Shown piece after piece: positions 50,886-59,155 of a stretch of DNA of 64,000 bases. Source of the DNA: Pseudomonas sp. PICF141. GTDB lineage: Bacteria > Pseudomonadota > Gammaproteobacteria > Pseudomonadales > Pseudomonadaceae. Below the pieces are notes generated by a model. That model saw only the letters and a list, made by a program, of their open reading frames with translations, made no database searches and was not told the origin of the DNA. Location: NCBI RefSeq assembly GCF_002286815.1, contig NZ_MUNM01000050.1, positions 124,001-188,000 of the forward strand, written 5' to 3'. Position 1 is the stretch's first letter. Every line of letters begins with the position of its first letter. Made by a program: the position numbers and the translations under genes.

Positions 50886-51779
50886 TCAAGTCCGGAGCGG
50901 ATTCAACAATTCACATACCGCCTCAATCCCTTTCTCTCCGAAGTCTTCTCCGCTGCCGCTGCGCATACTGACAAACCCGCCTTGCTTTTCCTTCTCGCCC
51001 ACTACCAACAGATACGGCACTTTCTGGCTGTGCTGGCGAATCTTGTGGCTGATTTTCTCGTTACGCAGGTCCGAGTTGGCGCGCAATCCGCGGCGGCGCA
51101 GTGTCTCGGTCACCGAGTGCGCATAAGCACTCTGACGTTCATCAATGTTCACGACCATTACCTGCGACGGCGCTCGCCAGGTGTCCAGTTCCTGTTGGCT
51201 GGACCAGCACGTGCCGTAGATCCGTTGCTCAGAGGTGCCGCCAATATGATCCAGCGCGAAGGCCTGTAATACCTTGGTGGTGGGTACATGCGGGCCTGCG
51301 GCAAAACTTTCAAAATCGCCCAAGCGATACAGCGATAACCGTCCAGTTGGCGTTGCCCGGGAAGCCGTTTCCCGGCGGATCGAATGGTTGGTTGCCGCCA
51401 ATGCACGCATGCGCGTTTCAATCAGGGGCAACTCGGCCAGCGTTAAAGAATGCCGTAAAGCAAACTCATAAAAGAAACCGTCACCCAGCGACGAGCCTGT
51501 GCGCAATTGCGCGTGCGGATAAAGCTGTTTGACGGCCATGGCCAACATCAGCGCACAGGAACGGCGAAGGATTTCCAGGCCATCGGGCTCTTGAGGCGTG
51601 ACGATGCTTACCCGGGCATCGCCCTTGATCAGGAATCCACAATCGACCAACACGCCGTCGACCCGACCGGCCACCGCCGCGTTGGCCAACCCGAAACTGA
51701 TGCTCGCAGCGACTTCATATACAGACAGTGGCTGATCGTACTCACGCAATGAACCATCGGGCAGGGTGATATGGATCAT
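50886..51779 (-). CDS. ThrRS-like protein lacking the catalytic domain
   Basis: A 297-residue paralogue of threonyl-tRNA synthetase (normally about 640). Residues 1-60 are the TGS domain, about 62-200 the SAD/editing domain (QRIYGT at 185-190), and about 203-297 the anticodon-binding domain (NSDLRNEKISHKIRQH). The entire class II catalytic core between them, including motifs 1-3 and the catalytic zinc site, is absent. Editing-site ligands are also degraded: the HxxxH pair is Arg73/Leu77, Cys182 is Ala160, and only His164 (of GPHVP) remains. It is last in the Zur-type operon. It cannot aminoacylate; a tRNA-binding or regulatory role is inference. Confidence 0.88.
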   Translation of the reverse strand: MIHITLPDGSLREYDQPLSVYEVAASISFGLANAAVAGRVDGVLVDCGFLIKGDARVSIVTPQEPDGLEILRRSCALMLAMAVKQLYPHAQLRTGSSLGDGFFYEFALRHSLTLAELPLIETRMRALAATNHSIRRETASRATPTGRLSLYRLGDFESFAAGPHVPTTKVLQAFALDHIGGTSEQRIYGTCWSSQQELDTWRAPSQVMVVNIDERQSAYAHSVTETLRRRGLRANSDLRNEKISHKIRQHSQKVPYLLVVGEKEKQGGFVSMRSGSGEDFGEKGIEAVCELLNPLRT

Positions 51780-51905
51780 GATCGTGTTCTCGAATGTTTT
51801 CGATAACGCGTGCTAGGCATAAACCGTAGGGCTAAACCCTGCCCGTGGTCAAATGCAAAACGTGCAACCGGATTGCCACGGCGTTCGTTTCACCTTCAAT
51901 ACTGC

Positions 51906-51928
51906 GGTCGCATCTTGATGATGCGACC
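51906..51928 (-). other. Hairpin between gamma carbonic anhydrase and thrS-like genes
   Basis: GGTCGCATC and GATGCGACC form a 9-bp perfect stem with a 5-base loop in the 185-base gap of an otherwise tightly packed operon. No T-run follows on the minus strand, so it is not a standard terminator; it may dampen expression of the last gene or mark an mRNA end. No Zur-type box is seen in this gap. Confidence 0.5.
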
Positions 51929-51964
51929 ATGACTTACCAGCCAGTCACGACACGCTGCTCATGG

Positions 51965-52525
51965 TCAGAATTCGTTTTGCAGGGCTTTGTAGCCGCGCAC
52001 CAGATCGACGTTGGTGCGTGCCACATCCTCGGAAAACTCCGAGGCGCTGACGCTCACCGGTGGGAATTGCGACAGGTCAGTATTGGGCCCGATGCGCGTG
52101 GTGGAGGGCACGTAGAAGTCCTCGGGCAAGTCACGACCGTCGACCACTGAGTTATGCCGCACCACGCAACCGTCGCCCACCGCGCAGTTGAACAGCACGC
52201 TGTTGAATCCGATGAACACGCGGTTACCGACGGTGCAGGGACCGTGCACGATGGAACGGTGGGCGATAGAGCTGAACTCGCCGATGGTCACCGCCGCGCC
52301 AGACTTGGAGTGAATCACCACACCGTCCTGGATATTCGAATTGGCGCCGATGGTGATCGCTTCCATTTCGCCCGAGTCATCCACTTCATCGGCGCGAATC
52401 ACCGCGTACGGGCCGACGAATACGTTCTCGCCGATCACCACTTTGCCGCAGATGATGGCGGTTTTATCCACATACGCGGACTCAGCAATCGACGGCAGAT
52501 CGCCGGAAGGATTCTTGCGGATCAT
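51965..52525 (-). CDS. Gamma-class carbonic anhydrase-like protein
   Basis: A 186-residue left-handed beta-helix hexapeptide protein (ICGKVVIGENVFVGPYAVIR). Three candidate metal-binding histidines are visible in DGVVIHSKSG and SIAHRSIVHG. It overlaps the znuA stop by 4 bases (ATGA). It matches PA5540 in the P. aeruginosa zinc-responsive cluster. Gamma carbonic anhydrases can use iron or cobalt, so it may replace zinc-dependent enzymes under starvation (inference). Confidence 0.88.
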   Translation of the reverse strand: MIRKNPSGDLPSIAESAYVDKTAIICGKVVIGENVFVGPYAVIRADEVDDSGEMEAITIGANSNIQDGVVIHSKSGAAVTIGEFSSIAHRSIVHGPCTVGNRVFIGFNSVLFNCAVGDGCVVRHNSVVDGRDLPEDFYVPSTTRIGPNTDLSQFPPVSVSASEFSEDVARTNVDLVRGYKALQNEF

Positions 52526-53397
52526 GGCTTGCTCATCGCGTTGTACAGGGTGTTGAGGTTGTATTCGAACAACCCGGCGAAGGTGCTGGCCGGGCCCGTC
52601 GCCGCAAGAGCGTCAGAGTAAAGCGTGCCGCCGATACGCGCGCCGCTTTCATCAGCGATTTGCTTGAGCAGGCGTGCATCCTTGATGTTTTCCATGAACA
52701 CCGCTTTGACCTGGGCCTGACGAATCTGGGTGATCAGCGCAGCGACTTCGGCCGCCGACGGTTCACGTTCGGTGGACAGACCTTGTGGCGCCATGAAGTC
52801 GATGCCGTACGCCTGACCGAGATAGCCGAAGGCGTCATGGGAGGTCACGATTTTGCGATTACCCGGCGGCAGCGAACCGAGCTTGGCTTTGGCCTCGGCG
52901 AGCAAGGCATAGATCTTTTTCAGGTAGGCCTGGCTGTTGTGTTCGTAGTCGGCTTTGTTGGCAGGGTCGGCGGCGATCAGCGCTTTGGTGATGTTGCTGA
53001 TGTACAGCTCGCTATTTGCCAGGTTATGCCAGGCATGGGGGTCGGGAATGGTTTCGCCATCTTCTTCCAGCGAGCGTGGAATGACACCGTGGCTGGCACT
53101 GATGACCGTAGCTTTGGCCTCGGTGCTGGTCAGCAGACGATCCAGCCATGGCTCGAAACCTAACCCGTTTTTGATGATCAGCCTGGCCTTGAGCAGCGCC
53201 TTGGCATCGTCCGGGGTCGGTTCATAGGTATGGGCATCGGCGTCCGGCCCGACCATGTTGGTGATCTGGATATGGTCGCCGCCGATTTGATGGGTCATGT
53301 CGGCGAGGATGCTGAAGCTGGTGACGACCTGGAGTTTTTCCGCGGCAGACAACGACATCGTCAGCATCAGACTGAACAGCACGAGTAAAGCGCGCAT
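52522..53397 (-). CDS. znuA: Zinc ABC transporter substrate-binding protein (ZnuA-like)
   Basis: A 291-residue periplasmic cluster A-I metal-binding protein with a Sec signal (MRALLVLFSLMLTMSLSAAE). Ligand regions are DADAHTYEPTPDD, PDPHAWHNLANSE and the C-terminal GTLYSDAL. The His-rich loop found in many ZnuA proteins is missing; the corresponding segment (RSLEEDGETIPD) is short and acidic. ATG 53397 follows GAGGTGTTGCCCG. It lies after znuB by 11 bases, the reverse of the usual divergent znuA arrangement. Confidence 0.88.
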   Translation of the reverse strand: MRALLVLFSLMLTMSLSAAEKLQVVTSFSILADMTHQIGGDHIQITNMVGPDADAHTYEPTPDDAKALLKARLIIKNGLGFEPWLDRLLTSTEAKATVISASHGVIPRSLEEDGETIPDPHAWHNLANSELYISNITKALIAADPANKADYEHNSQAYLKKIYALLAEAKAKLGSLPPGNRKIVTSHDAFGYLGQAYGIDFMAPQGLSTEREPSAAEVAALITQIRQAQVKAVFMENIKDARLLKQIADESGARIGGTLYSDALAATGPASTFAGLFEYNLNTLYNAMSKP

Positions 53398-53408
53398 CGG
53401 GCAACACC

Positions 53409-54275
53409 TCATTGGGATGTGAGCAAAGGCGGGCGGCGCAGCAAACCGTGCACCGGACCGAAGACCACGGACAGCAAATACAAACCGCCAGCCGTCAGCA
53501 CGATCGCCGGGCCGCTGGGCAGCGAGTAGTAAAACGACAGCAACAAGCCGAGCCAGACCGAGAGGCAGCCGAGCAGCGCGGCGATGATCATCAGTACTGG
53601 CAAGCGGCGACTCCAGAAGCGAGAAGCCGCGGCTGGCAGCATCATCAAACCGACCACCATCAGGGCACCGATAGCCTGGAAACCGATCACCAGGTTCAGC
53701 ACCACCAGCGTCAGAAATACCCCATGAGCCAGTGGCCCGAGGCGGCTGACGGTTTGCAGAAAGAGCGGGTCGAGGGTGTCCAGCAACAGGGGTTTGTAGA
53801 TGAGGGCCATGGCGATCAGGCTGAAGCCCGAGACCCAAATCATGCCGGTCAAAGTCGGCCCGTCGACTGCCAGCGCCGAGCCAAATAACAGGTGCAACAG
53901 GTCCAGTCGCTTGCCGGCGATGCCGAGGATCAGCACGCCGCTGGCCAGCGAAATCGGATAGATCGCGGCCAGACTCGCGTCTTCTCGCAGGCCGGTGCGG
54001 CGGGTGATCCAGGCGGCCAGTCCGGCCATGCTCAAGCCGGCACCGAGGCCACCGATGGTCAGTGCGGGCAGACTCAACCCGGCGAACCAGAAGCCCAATG
54101 CGGCGCCGGGCAAGATGCCGTGAGCCACCGCGTCGCCGATCAGGCTCATGCGCCGCAGGATCAGAAACACCCCAAGCGGTGCCGTGCTGCACGCCAGAAC
54201 GAGAGCACCGAGCAACGCACGGCGCATGAATACGAATTCGTGGAACGGTTGCCAGAGCTGAGCGGCAGCGATCAT
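53409..54275 (-). CDS. znuB: Zinc ABC transporter permease (ZnuB-like)
   Basis: A 288-residue ABC-3 family permease with about eight membrane helices and the family segment RRMSLIGDAVAHGILPGAALGF near residue 40-60, plus QAIGALMVVGLMMLPAAASRF. ATG 54275 overlaps the znuC stop by 1 base. It works with the flanking ATPase and binding protein. Confidence 0.9.
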   Translation of the reverse strand: MIAAAQLWQPFHEFVFMRRALLGALVLACSTAPLGVFLILRRMSLIGDAVAHGILPGAALGFWFAGLSLPALTIGGLGAGLSMAGLAAWITRRTGLREDASLAAIYPISLASGVLILGIAGKRLDLLHLLFGSALAVDGPTLTGMIWVSGFSLIAMALIYKPLLLDTLDPLFLQTVSRLGPLAHGVFLTLVVLNLVIGFQAIGALMVVGLMMLPAAASRFWSRRLPVLMIIAALLGCLSVWLGLLLSFYYSLPSGPAIVLTAGGLYLLSVVFGPVHGLLRRPPLLTSQ

Positions 54276-54943
54276 CAAGCCACCTGCGTCTGAGGTTGTT
54301 GGCGAATCAGATCGGTACTGAGGCCTAGCACGCAGCCGCTGCTTTTGATCAATAGGGCTTGTGGGATGTATTGGCGCACGGCGGCCAGGTCATGACACAC
54401 CACGACCAGGGTTCGGCCTTCGGCATGCCAGGCGTGGATGTGTTTCCACAGTAGCGCCTGTCCGAGTTCATCGAGCGCGGCGTGGGGTTCGTCGAGCAAC
54501 AACAAAGGGGCTTCGGCAAGACTCAACCGGGCGAGCAAGGCTCGCTGCAATTCGCCTCCGGAGAGGGCCATCAATGGGCGATGTTCCAGGCCGCTCAAAC
54601 ACCAGTCTTGCAGTGCAGACTTGAGACGTTGGCGACGAATCTCCGGAGTTTGCTTGCTGCCCCAGAAACCTGCGGCCACCAACTCTTGCAGGCTGATGGG
54701 GAACTGCCGGTCCAGGTGTTGTTGCTGAGGCAGAAACGAAAGGCCGCCTTTGCGTGGAACATCAATGATGACTTTTCCTGCCAGTGGCTTTTGCAGACCG
54801 GCGATGACTTTCAGCAGGCTGGTTTTACCCGATCCATTGGCACCGATGACCGCGGTCAAACTGCCTTTGGCTAACTGGAAATCCACCGATGGCGTGAGCG
54901 GTTGACCGGGAGCGCCCCAGCGCAAGGCTTGGCATTGGATCAT
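54275..54943 (-). CDS. znuC: Zinc ABC transporter ATP-binding protein (ZnuC-like)
   Basis: A 222-residue ABC ATPase: Walker A VIGANGSGKTSLLKVIAG, signature ALSGGELQRALLARL, Walker B PLLLLDEPHAALDELG and the H-loop VVCHDLAAVR. ATG 54943 overlaps the folE2 stop as ATGA. It has no adjacent zur gene, so this is probably a second zinc importer in addition to a zur-linked znu locus elsewhere. Confidence 0.9.
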   Translation of the reverse strand: MIQCQALRWGAPGQPLTPSVDFQLAKGSLTAVIGANGSGKTSLLKVIAGLQKPLAGKVIIDVPRKGGLSFLPQQQHLDRQFPISLQELVAAGFWGSKQTPEIRRQRLKSALQDWCLSGLEHRPLMALSGGELQRALLARLSLAEAPLLLLDEPHAALDELGQALLWKHIHAWHAEGRTLVVVCHDLAAVRQYIPQALLIKSSGCVLGLSTDLIRQQPQTQVA

Positions 54944-55836
54944 GCGGCCTCCCAATTCCAGCGACTTTCAGCGACAGCATCGTGGGCATGAAGACTTTCG
55001 GCGTGAACGACTCGCACGTGAAAGGCGTTGATCCCGGCGGAACGTTTCAGGGCCAGGTTCAAGCGTCGAGCGGCGTCTTCGCAGAACATCAGATTCTGGC
55101 CGTTGGCGAGGGCGAAAGCTTGTTCGTCGGCGCGCTTCACGGCGGTTTGCACCGCTGTGCCGAGGGCTGCTTCCGCATCATTGATCGCGTCGATCAGCGG
55201 CAGCTCATCCAAACGACCGTCCAGACGCAGTTGCAATTGCGCATTGCTGCGTTGGCTATGCGGCGTCGCAACGATACCTTTCGTAGAGCCGAGCCAAGCC
55301 AGAACATCGGCGTGTTGCAGTGATTTGTTGGCGAAGTCATCCACGAATTGTTGCTGAATCAACTGCCGCGAAAGCGCTGCTGAGCACGGGCAGGTTGAGG
55401 AATAAGCAACGTCGATTTTTAGTTCCACGTGGAACATCGCTTTTTTCAAACTGGCTTCGATGCTCACCGGATATGTTTTCCAGCCGGCCAATGGACTGAC
55501 GAGCGCAGGTCTTTTGAGCAATAGTTCGGTGTGAATTTTCAGGTAAGCGTTGTGGGAAAGCTCTTCATGGGTTTCGAGAAAATTCTGCAAGACTCGCCGC
55601 AATAAGGCAGGCGAAAGGTTTTTCCGCTCAAGCATTTCCAACGCTAGATACAGCCGCGACATATGGATGCCGCGCGCCTCTCCATCGTCAAGGCTAACGC
55701 CAGCGTCGACCTTTGCGCTCAGTCGCTGGCCATCGAATAAAACCGGAAGAGCAATGCCGCACATGCCCACCCAATCGAGTGGCAGGGCTTGGCGTGAAGC
55801 CTGCGCGGCGATATCCGGCAGAGTCAGCGCATTCAT
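54940..55836 (-). CDS. folE2: Zinc-independent GTP cyclohydrolase (type IB)
   Basis: A 298-residue GCYH-IB enzyme making dihydroneopterin triphosphate for folate when the zinc enzyme FolE is starved. The catalytic cysteine region is SSTCPCSAALSRQL, and VDAGVSLDDGEARGIHMSRL is the family N-terminal block. I chose ATG 55836 (MNALTLPDIA); ATG 55848 is an alternative four codons upstream. It is the first gene of the six-gene minus-strand operon, with a near-perfect Zur-type palindrome 20 bases upstream of 55848. Confidence 0.93.
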   Translation of the reverse strand: MNALTLPDIAAQASRQALPLDWVGMCGIALPVLFDGQRLSAKVDAGVSLDDGEARGIHMSRLYLALEMLERKNLSPALLRRVLQNFLETHEELSHNAYLKIHTELLLKRPALVSPLAGWKTYPVSIEASLKKAMFHVELKIDVAYSSTCPCSAALSRQLIQQQFVDDFANKSLQHADVLAWLGSTKGIVATPHSQRSNAQLQLRLDGRLDELPLIDAINDAEAALGTAVQTAVKRADEQAFALANGQNLMFCEDAARRLNLALKRSAGINAFHVRVVHAESLHAHDAVAESRWNWEAA

Positions 55837-55867
55837 GAGCAGGTCCATCGTGGGAGTTGATTTGGCA

Positions 55868-55882
55868 TGTTATATTATAACA
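55868..55882. promoter_or_regulatory. Zur box upstream of folE2-znuCBA operon
   Basis: TGTTATATTATAACA is a palindrome apart from its central base and matches the gammaproteobacterial Zur core GTTATAnTATAAC. On the minus strand it contains TATAAT, so repressor binding would cover the likely -10 element of the folE2 promoter. It sits 20-32 bases before the two candidate folE2 starts. Confidence 0.85.
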
Positions 55883-56000
55883 GTGAAATCGACGATGCCT
55901 TTTTCGTGGGCGGGCTTTCGGCGAAGGGCCGCAGCGCTATTTCAAAAAAACCACCGATGAACAACGACCTCGCTTGGCAGCAGGAACAGAAGGCGCAGGC

Positions 56001-56378
56001 CTAGCAGCCGGTCATGCGGCTGCACGTGAACTTGCCACTGCTGCCGCCGGAACTGGAAAACCGATTGATGGTTGTCCAGCCAACCCGGTGGTTGTAGCCG
56101 ACCCAGGCTTCGCCATCAGAAGCGATGCCCGTGAAGAACGTCAGTTGCCCATAGCGGCTGTTGGTTTGTGCCCATTGGCGTTTGCCGGCCTGTTCGAAGC
56201 CGCGCAGATAAATCGTGCTGCCGACGGTGTTAACGCTATAGGCATTACCGTCGGCATCCACGCAGGCCAGCAAATTGGCGCTGCGCGTGCAGTTGGCCAG
56301 GTTCTGGATTTGTCCCCAGGCATCAACCGCAATCAGCAACGAAAGGCTCAATAGCGAGAATTTCAGAGTGTTTCCCAT
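56001..56378 (-). CDS. Small secreted protein of the zinc-starvation island, unknown function
   Basis: A 125-residue protein with a Sec signal (residues 1-22, FSLLSLSLLIAVDAWG) and four cysteines (30, 39, 119, 125) in the mature part, probably two disulfides. It contains aromatic, Gly- and Ser-rich segments (DGEAWVGYNHRVGW). No family recognised. Its start is 55 bases from the second Zur-type box, so it is likely zinc-regulated and divergent from dksA2. I chose ATG 56378 because it begins the signal peptide. Confidence 0.72.
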   Translation of the reverse strand: MGNTLKFSLLSLSLLIAVDAWGQIQNLANCTRSANLLACVDADGNAYSVNTVGSTIYLRGFEQAGKRQWAQTNSRYGQLTFFTGIASDGEAWVGYNHRVGWTTINRFSSSGGSSGKFTCSRMTGC

Positions 56379-56432
56379 GGCATTTCTCAAAGAGGCGGAC
56401 GGGACGCGCAAGAGGGAGTGGCTTGTTTGTAT

Positions 56433-56447
56433 TGTTATACTATAACA
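56433..56447. promoter_or_regulatory. Zur box upstream of dksA2
   Basis: TGTTATACTATAACA is a palindrome apart from its central base and differs from the folE2 box at one position. It lies 32 bases before the dksA2 ATG and 54 bases before the divergent secreted-protein start, and could repress both. TATACT within it may serve as a -10 element. Confidence 0.85.
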
Positions 56448-56479
56448 TAAAAATACACCCGCTCTGATGATCCATCGCC

Positions 56480-56881
56480 ATGACTAAGCAAGAACTCCTC
56501 GCTCAACCCGCCGCCGATTACATGAACGACGCCCAGCAAGGCTTCTTTCGCGAGCTGTTGCTGGCTCGTGGCGAGCTGCAGGAACGCATTGCCGGCGAGT
56601 TCGACGCGTTACGCGAGCAGGAACCCCACAGCGATCCCGCTGACATCGGTAGCGCCGAAGAACAGCGCCAGTGGCAACTGCGCCTGCTGGAGCGGGAAAA
56701 GAAGCTCCTGGACAAGATTGACGAAGCCCTCGAACACCTGGCCCGCGGTGAGTACGGCTGGTGTCGCGAAACCGGTGAGCCGATTGGTCTCAAGCGCCTG
56801 CTGCTGCGACCCACCGCCACTCTGTGTATTGAAGCCAAAGAACGTGAAGAGCTGCGCGAACGCCATCAACGGGCGATTTGA
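56480..56881 (+). CDS. dksA2: DksA2, zinc-finger-degenerate DksA paralogue
   Basis: A 133-residue RNA-polymerase secondary-channel regulator. The coiled-coil tip has [10 protein letters not shown] (Asp52, Asp55). The C4 zinc finger is reduced to Cys95-x2-Thr98 and Cys116-x2-Ala119 (WCRETGEP and LCIEAKE), the pattern known for P. aeruginosa DksA2, which folds without zinc. Downstream of the second Zur-type box and first in a dksA2-zigA-DUF1826 unit. It would replace zinc-binding DksA in the stringent response under zinc shortage. Confidence 0.93.
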   Translation: MTKQELLAQPAADYMNDAQQGFFRELLLARGELQERIAGEFDALREQEPHSDPADIGSAEEQRQWQLRLLEREKKLLDKIDEALEHLARGEYGWCRETGEPIGLKRLLLRPTATLCIEAKEREELRERHQRAI

Positions 56882-56909
56882 CCGGCCATATCCTGATGAG
56901 GAATACCTG

Positions 56910-58118
56910 ATGCCTAATCGTCTTCCCGTGACCGTCCTTTCGGGCTTTCTCGGTGCCGGAAAAAGTACACTTCTTAATTACGTATTACGTAATCGCGAAA
57001 ATTTGCGGGTCGCGGTGATCGTCAATGACATGAGTGAGATCAACATTGATGGCAGCGAAGTTCAGCGCGATGTCAGTCTGAACCGTGCCGAAGAAAAGCT
57101 CGTGGAAATGAGCAACGGCTGCATCTGCTGCACCTTGCGGGAAGATTTGCTCGAAGAAGTCGGCAAACTCGCCAAGGACGGTCGTTTCGATTACCTGTTG
57201 ATCGAGTCCACAGGCATTTCCGAGCCTCTGCCCGTGGCCGAAACCTTCACGTTTCGCGATGAAGAAGGGCAGAGCCTGGCGGACCTCGCACGGCTCGACA
57301 CCATGGTCACCGTGGTCGACGGCATGAACTTCCTGCTCGACTATCAGGCCGCCGAAAGCCTCGCTTCCCGTGGCGAAACCCTGGGCGAGGAGGACGAACG
57401 CTCGATCACTGACCTGTTGATCGAGCAAATCGAATTCGCCGACGTGATCCTGATCAGCAAGATCGATTTGATCAGCAACCGCGAGCGCCAGGAGTTGATT
57501 GCAATCCTTGAACGGCTCAATGCCCAGGCAGAAATCATTCCGATGGTCATGGGCGAAGTGCCGCTCAAGAAAATCCTCAACACCGGGCGCTTCGACTTCG
57601 AAAAAGCCGCTCAGGCGCCGGGATGGTTGCAGGAATTGCGCGGTGAGCACGTGCCGGAAACGGAGGAATATGGCATCGCCTCCACGGCCTATCGGGCGCG
57701 GCGACCCTTTCATCCACAGCGTTTCTTCAGCTTCATCGACCGTCCGTGGGTGAACGGCAAATTGCTGCGTTCCAAAGGCTTTTTCTGGTTGGCCAGCAAA
57801 CACCGGGACGCTGGCAGTTGGTCCCAGGCTGGGGGCTTGATGCGTCACGGTTTTGCCGGGCGCTGGTGGCGTTTCGTGCCAAAAAACCAGTGGCCGCAAG
57901 ACGAAGAAAGTACCGCCGGGATCATGGAAAACTGGACCGCCGCCACCGGCGATTGCCGCCAGGAACTGGTGTTTATCGGCCAGAACATCGACTTTGCGCA
58001 ACTCGCCGCCGAACTCGACAACTGCCTGCTGACGGATGCTGAAATGGCCTTGGGTGTCGAGGGTTGGCAGTTACTGCCCGATCCGTTCGGTCCTTGGCAC
58101 GAAGAGGCGGCTGCCTGA
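56910..58118 (+). CDS. zigA: COG0523 zinc metallochaperone GTPase (ZigA/YciC-type)
   Basis: A 402-residue G3E GTPase. The P-loop is [17 protein letters not shown] (about residues 9-25), the metal-binding CxCC is [13 protein letters not shown] (about 70-74), and guanine recognition is ISKIDL. ATG 56910 follows AGGA at 8 bases. The long C-terminal region ([20 protein letters not shown]) defines the YciC/ZigA branch. It is coupled to DUF1826 by an ATGA overlap. Matches PA5535. It presumably delivers scarce zinc to client proteins. Confidence 0.92.
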   Translation: MPNRLPVTVLSGFLGAGKSTLLNYVLRNRENLRVAVIVNDMSEINIDGSEVQRDVSLNRAEEKLVEMSNGCICCTLREDLLEEVGKLAKDGRFDYLLIESTGISEPLPVAETFTFRDEEGQSLADLARLDTMVTVVDGMNFLLDYQAAESLASRGETLGEEDERSITDLLIEQIEFADVILISKIDLISNRERQELIAILERLNAQAEIIPMVMGEVPLKKILNTGRFDFEKAAQAPGWLQELRGEHVPETEEYGIASTAYRARRPFHPQRFFSFIDRPWVNGKLLRSKGFFWLASKHRDAGSWSQAGGLMRHGFAGRWWRFVPKNQWPQDEESTAGIMENWTAATGDCRQELVFIGQNIDFAQLAAELDNCLLTDAEMALGVEGWQLLPDPFGPWHEEAAA

Positions 58119-58768
58119 TGTTGGCGCCCAGTCTGAAGCTGCGACCGGTCATTCGTCAGGTCCAAGGTGATACGCCAAAAGTGCTGACCGGAATTCTGGA
58201 CGACGGCGTGAACCTGGCCCTCTGGCAACGCCAGCTCCCGGTGCACATTGCCGATTTCGCTCGTTTGTTGTTGTCCCTGAATGAGCCGCTGGCCGAGTCG
58301 CTGTCCCTGGAACTGCCCGGCGATGATGCCGATCCCAATCTCCACGGTTTAGCCTCAGGCTTCAGTGACCTTGAAGGCTACGAAGGCTTTATCGCCGATG
58401 TTTCCTGGCTGGTCAGCGCCTTCGCCTGCCTGTTGGGCGCCCAGCGTATCGGCCTGCGCCTGCGGGTTCTGGACACCGCCATGTGCCCGCGTTTCCACGT
58501 CGATCATGTGCCGGTGCGGTTGATCACCACCTACGCAGGTATCGGCAGCCAATGGCTCAAAGAAGGGGCGATGGATCGCCGGCAATTAGGCAAACCTGAG
58601 GCCGAACCGCAGAACAATTCGCTGATCCAGCAAATCACCAGCGGCGAAGTGGCGTTGCTTAAAGGGGAGAAGTGGCACGGCAACGAAGGCTTCGGTTTGA
58701 TCCACCGCTCGCCGCAGCCGGCGCCGGGTGAGCGTCGTTTGATCCTGACCCTTGACTGGCTGAGCTAG
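58118..58768 (+). CDS. DUF1826 domain protein
   Basis: A 216-residue protein of unknown function, co-translated with zigA (ATGA overlap) as in PA5535-PA5534. Conserved-looking segments are CPRFHVDHVPVRLITTYAGI (Cys123, His127, Asp129) and GLIHRSPQPAPGERRLILTL (His196, Arg206). An HxD followed by a distal His and Arg is the layout of Fe(II)/2-oxoglutarate or cupin-type metal sites, so a non-zinc metalloenzyme is possible; this is inference from motif spacing only. Confidence 0.85.
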   Translation: MLAPSLKLRPVIRQVQGDTPKVLTGILDDGVNLALWQRQLPVHIADFARLLLSLNEPLAESLSLELPGDDADPNLHGLASGFSDLEGYEGFIADVSWLVSAFACLLGAQRIGLRLRVLDTAMCPRFHVDHVPVRLITTYAGIGSQWLKEGAMDRRQLGKPEAEPQNNSLIQQITSGEVALLKGEKWHGNEGFGLIHRSPQPAPGERRLILTLDWLS

Positions 58769-58772
58769 CCGC

Positions 58773-59129
58773 TCAAGGTTTGAGCCAGGTTCCCTGGCTC
58801 TGGGCTTCGCAAAACGGCTTCAAATATGCCGCATCGGAGGCCACGCCGTAATAGTGAATATCCTGCCGGTAAGGCATATTGGCGACTTGAGCGTTGTTGC
58901 ACACTCCGAACGCGCCGGTGGGGCATTGGTCGACGTACTGCACCTCGACTGTCTGTCCGGGCAAATTCGGCTGGCAGAAACCATCGGCGAACAGTTTTTC
59001 CGGGATGTTGCGGTTTTGCTGGCAGACCTTCACATCGAGCCGCTCAGCCGTGCTGTGTACCACGCAAGCCTGGGCCAGCGCTTCGCCCGACGTGAGCGCC
59101 AGCAGCAACGACCATCCCATCAACCGCAT
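58773..59129 (-). CDS. Small secreted six-cysteine protein of the zinc island, unknown function
   Basis: A 118-residue protein with a Sec signal (residues 1-20, cleavage after ALAQ/A) and six cysteines (22, 36, 52, 69, 77, 107). It is minus-strand between two plus-strand zinc genes, ends 4 bases after the DUF1826 stop on the facing strand, and starts 26 bases from the second COG0523 GTPase. Position corresponds to PA5533. No family recognised; periplasmic disulfide-bonded fold likely. Confidence 0.75.
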   Translation of the reverse strand: MRLMGWSLLLALTSGEALAQACVVHSTAERLDVKVCQQNRNIPEKLFADGFCQPNLPGQTVEVQYVDQCPTGAFGVCNNAQVANMPYRQDIHYYGVASDAAYLKPFCEAQSQGTWLKP

Positions 59130-59155
59130 CCTTTACCTCCTCAGAAACCTCGACC

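Noticed and set aside
50886..51779. ThrRS-like gene as a simple pseudogene
   Set aside because: The frame is intact across the domain junction, the start is good and the preserved domains keep family motifs. It is reported as a gene, though a comparison with relatives could still overturn this.
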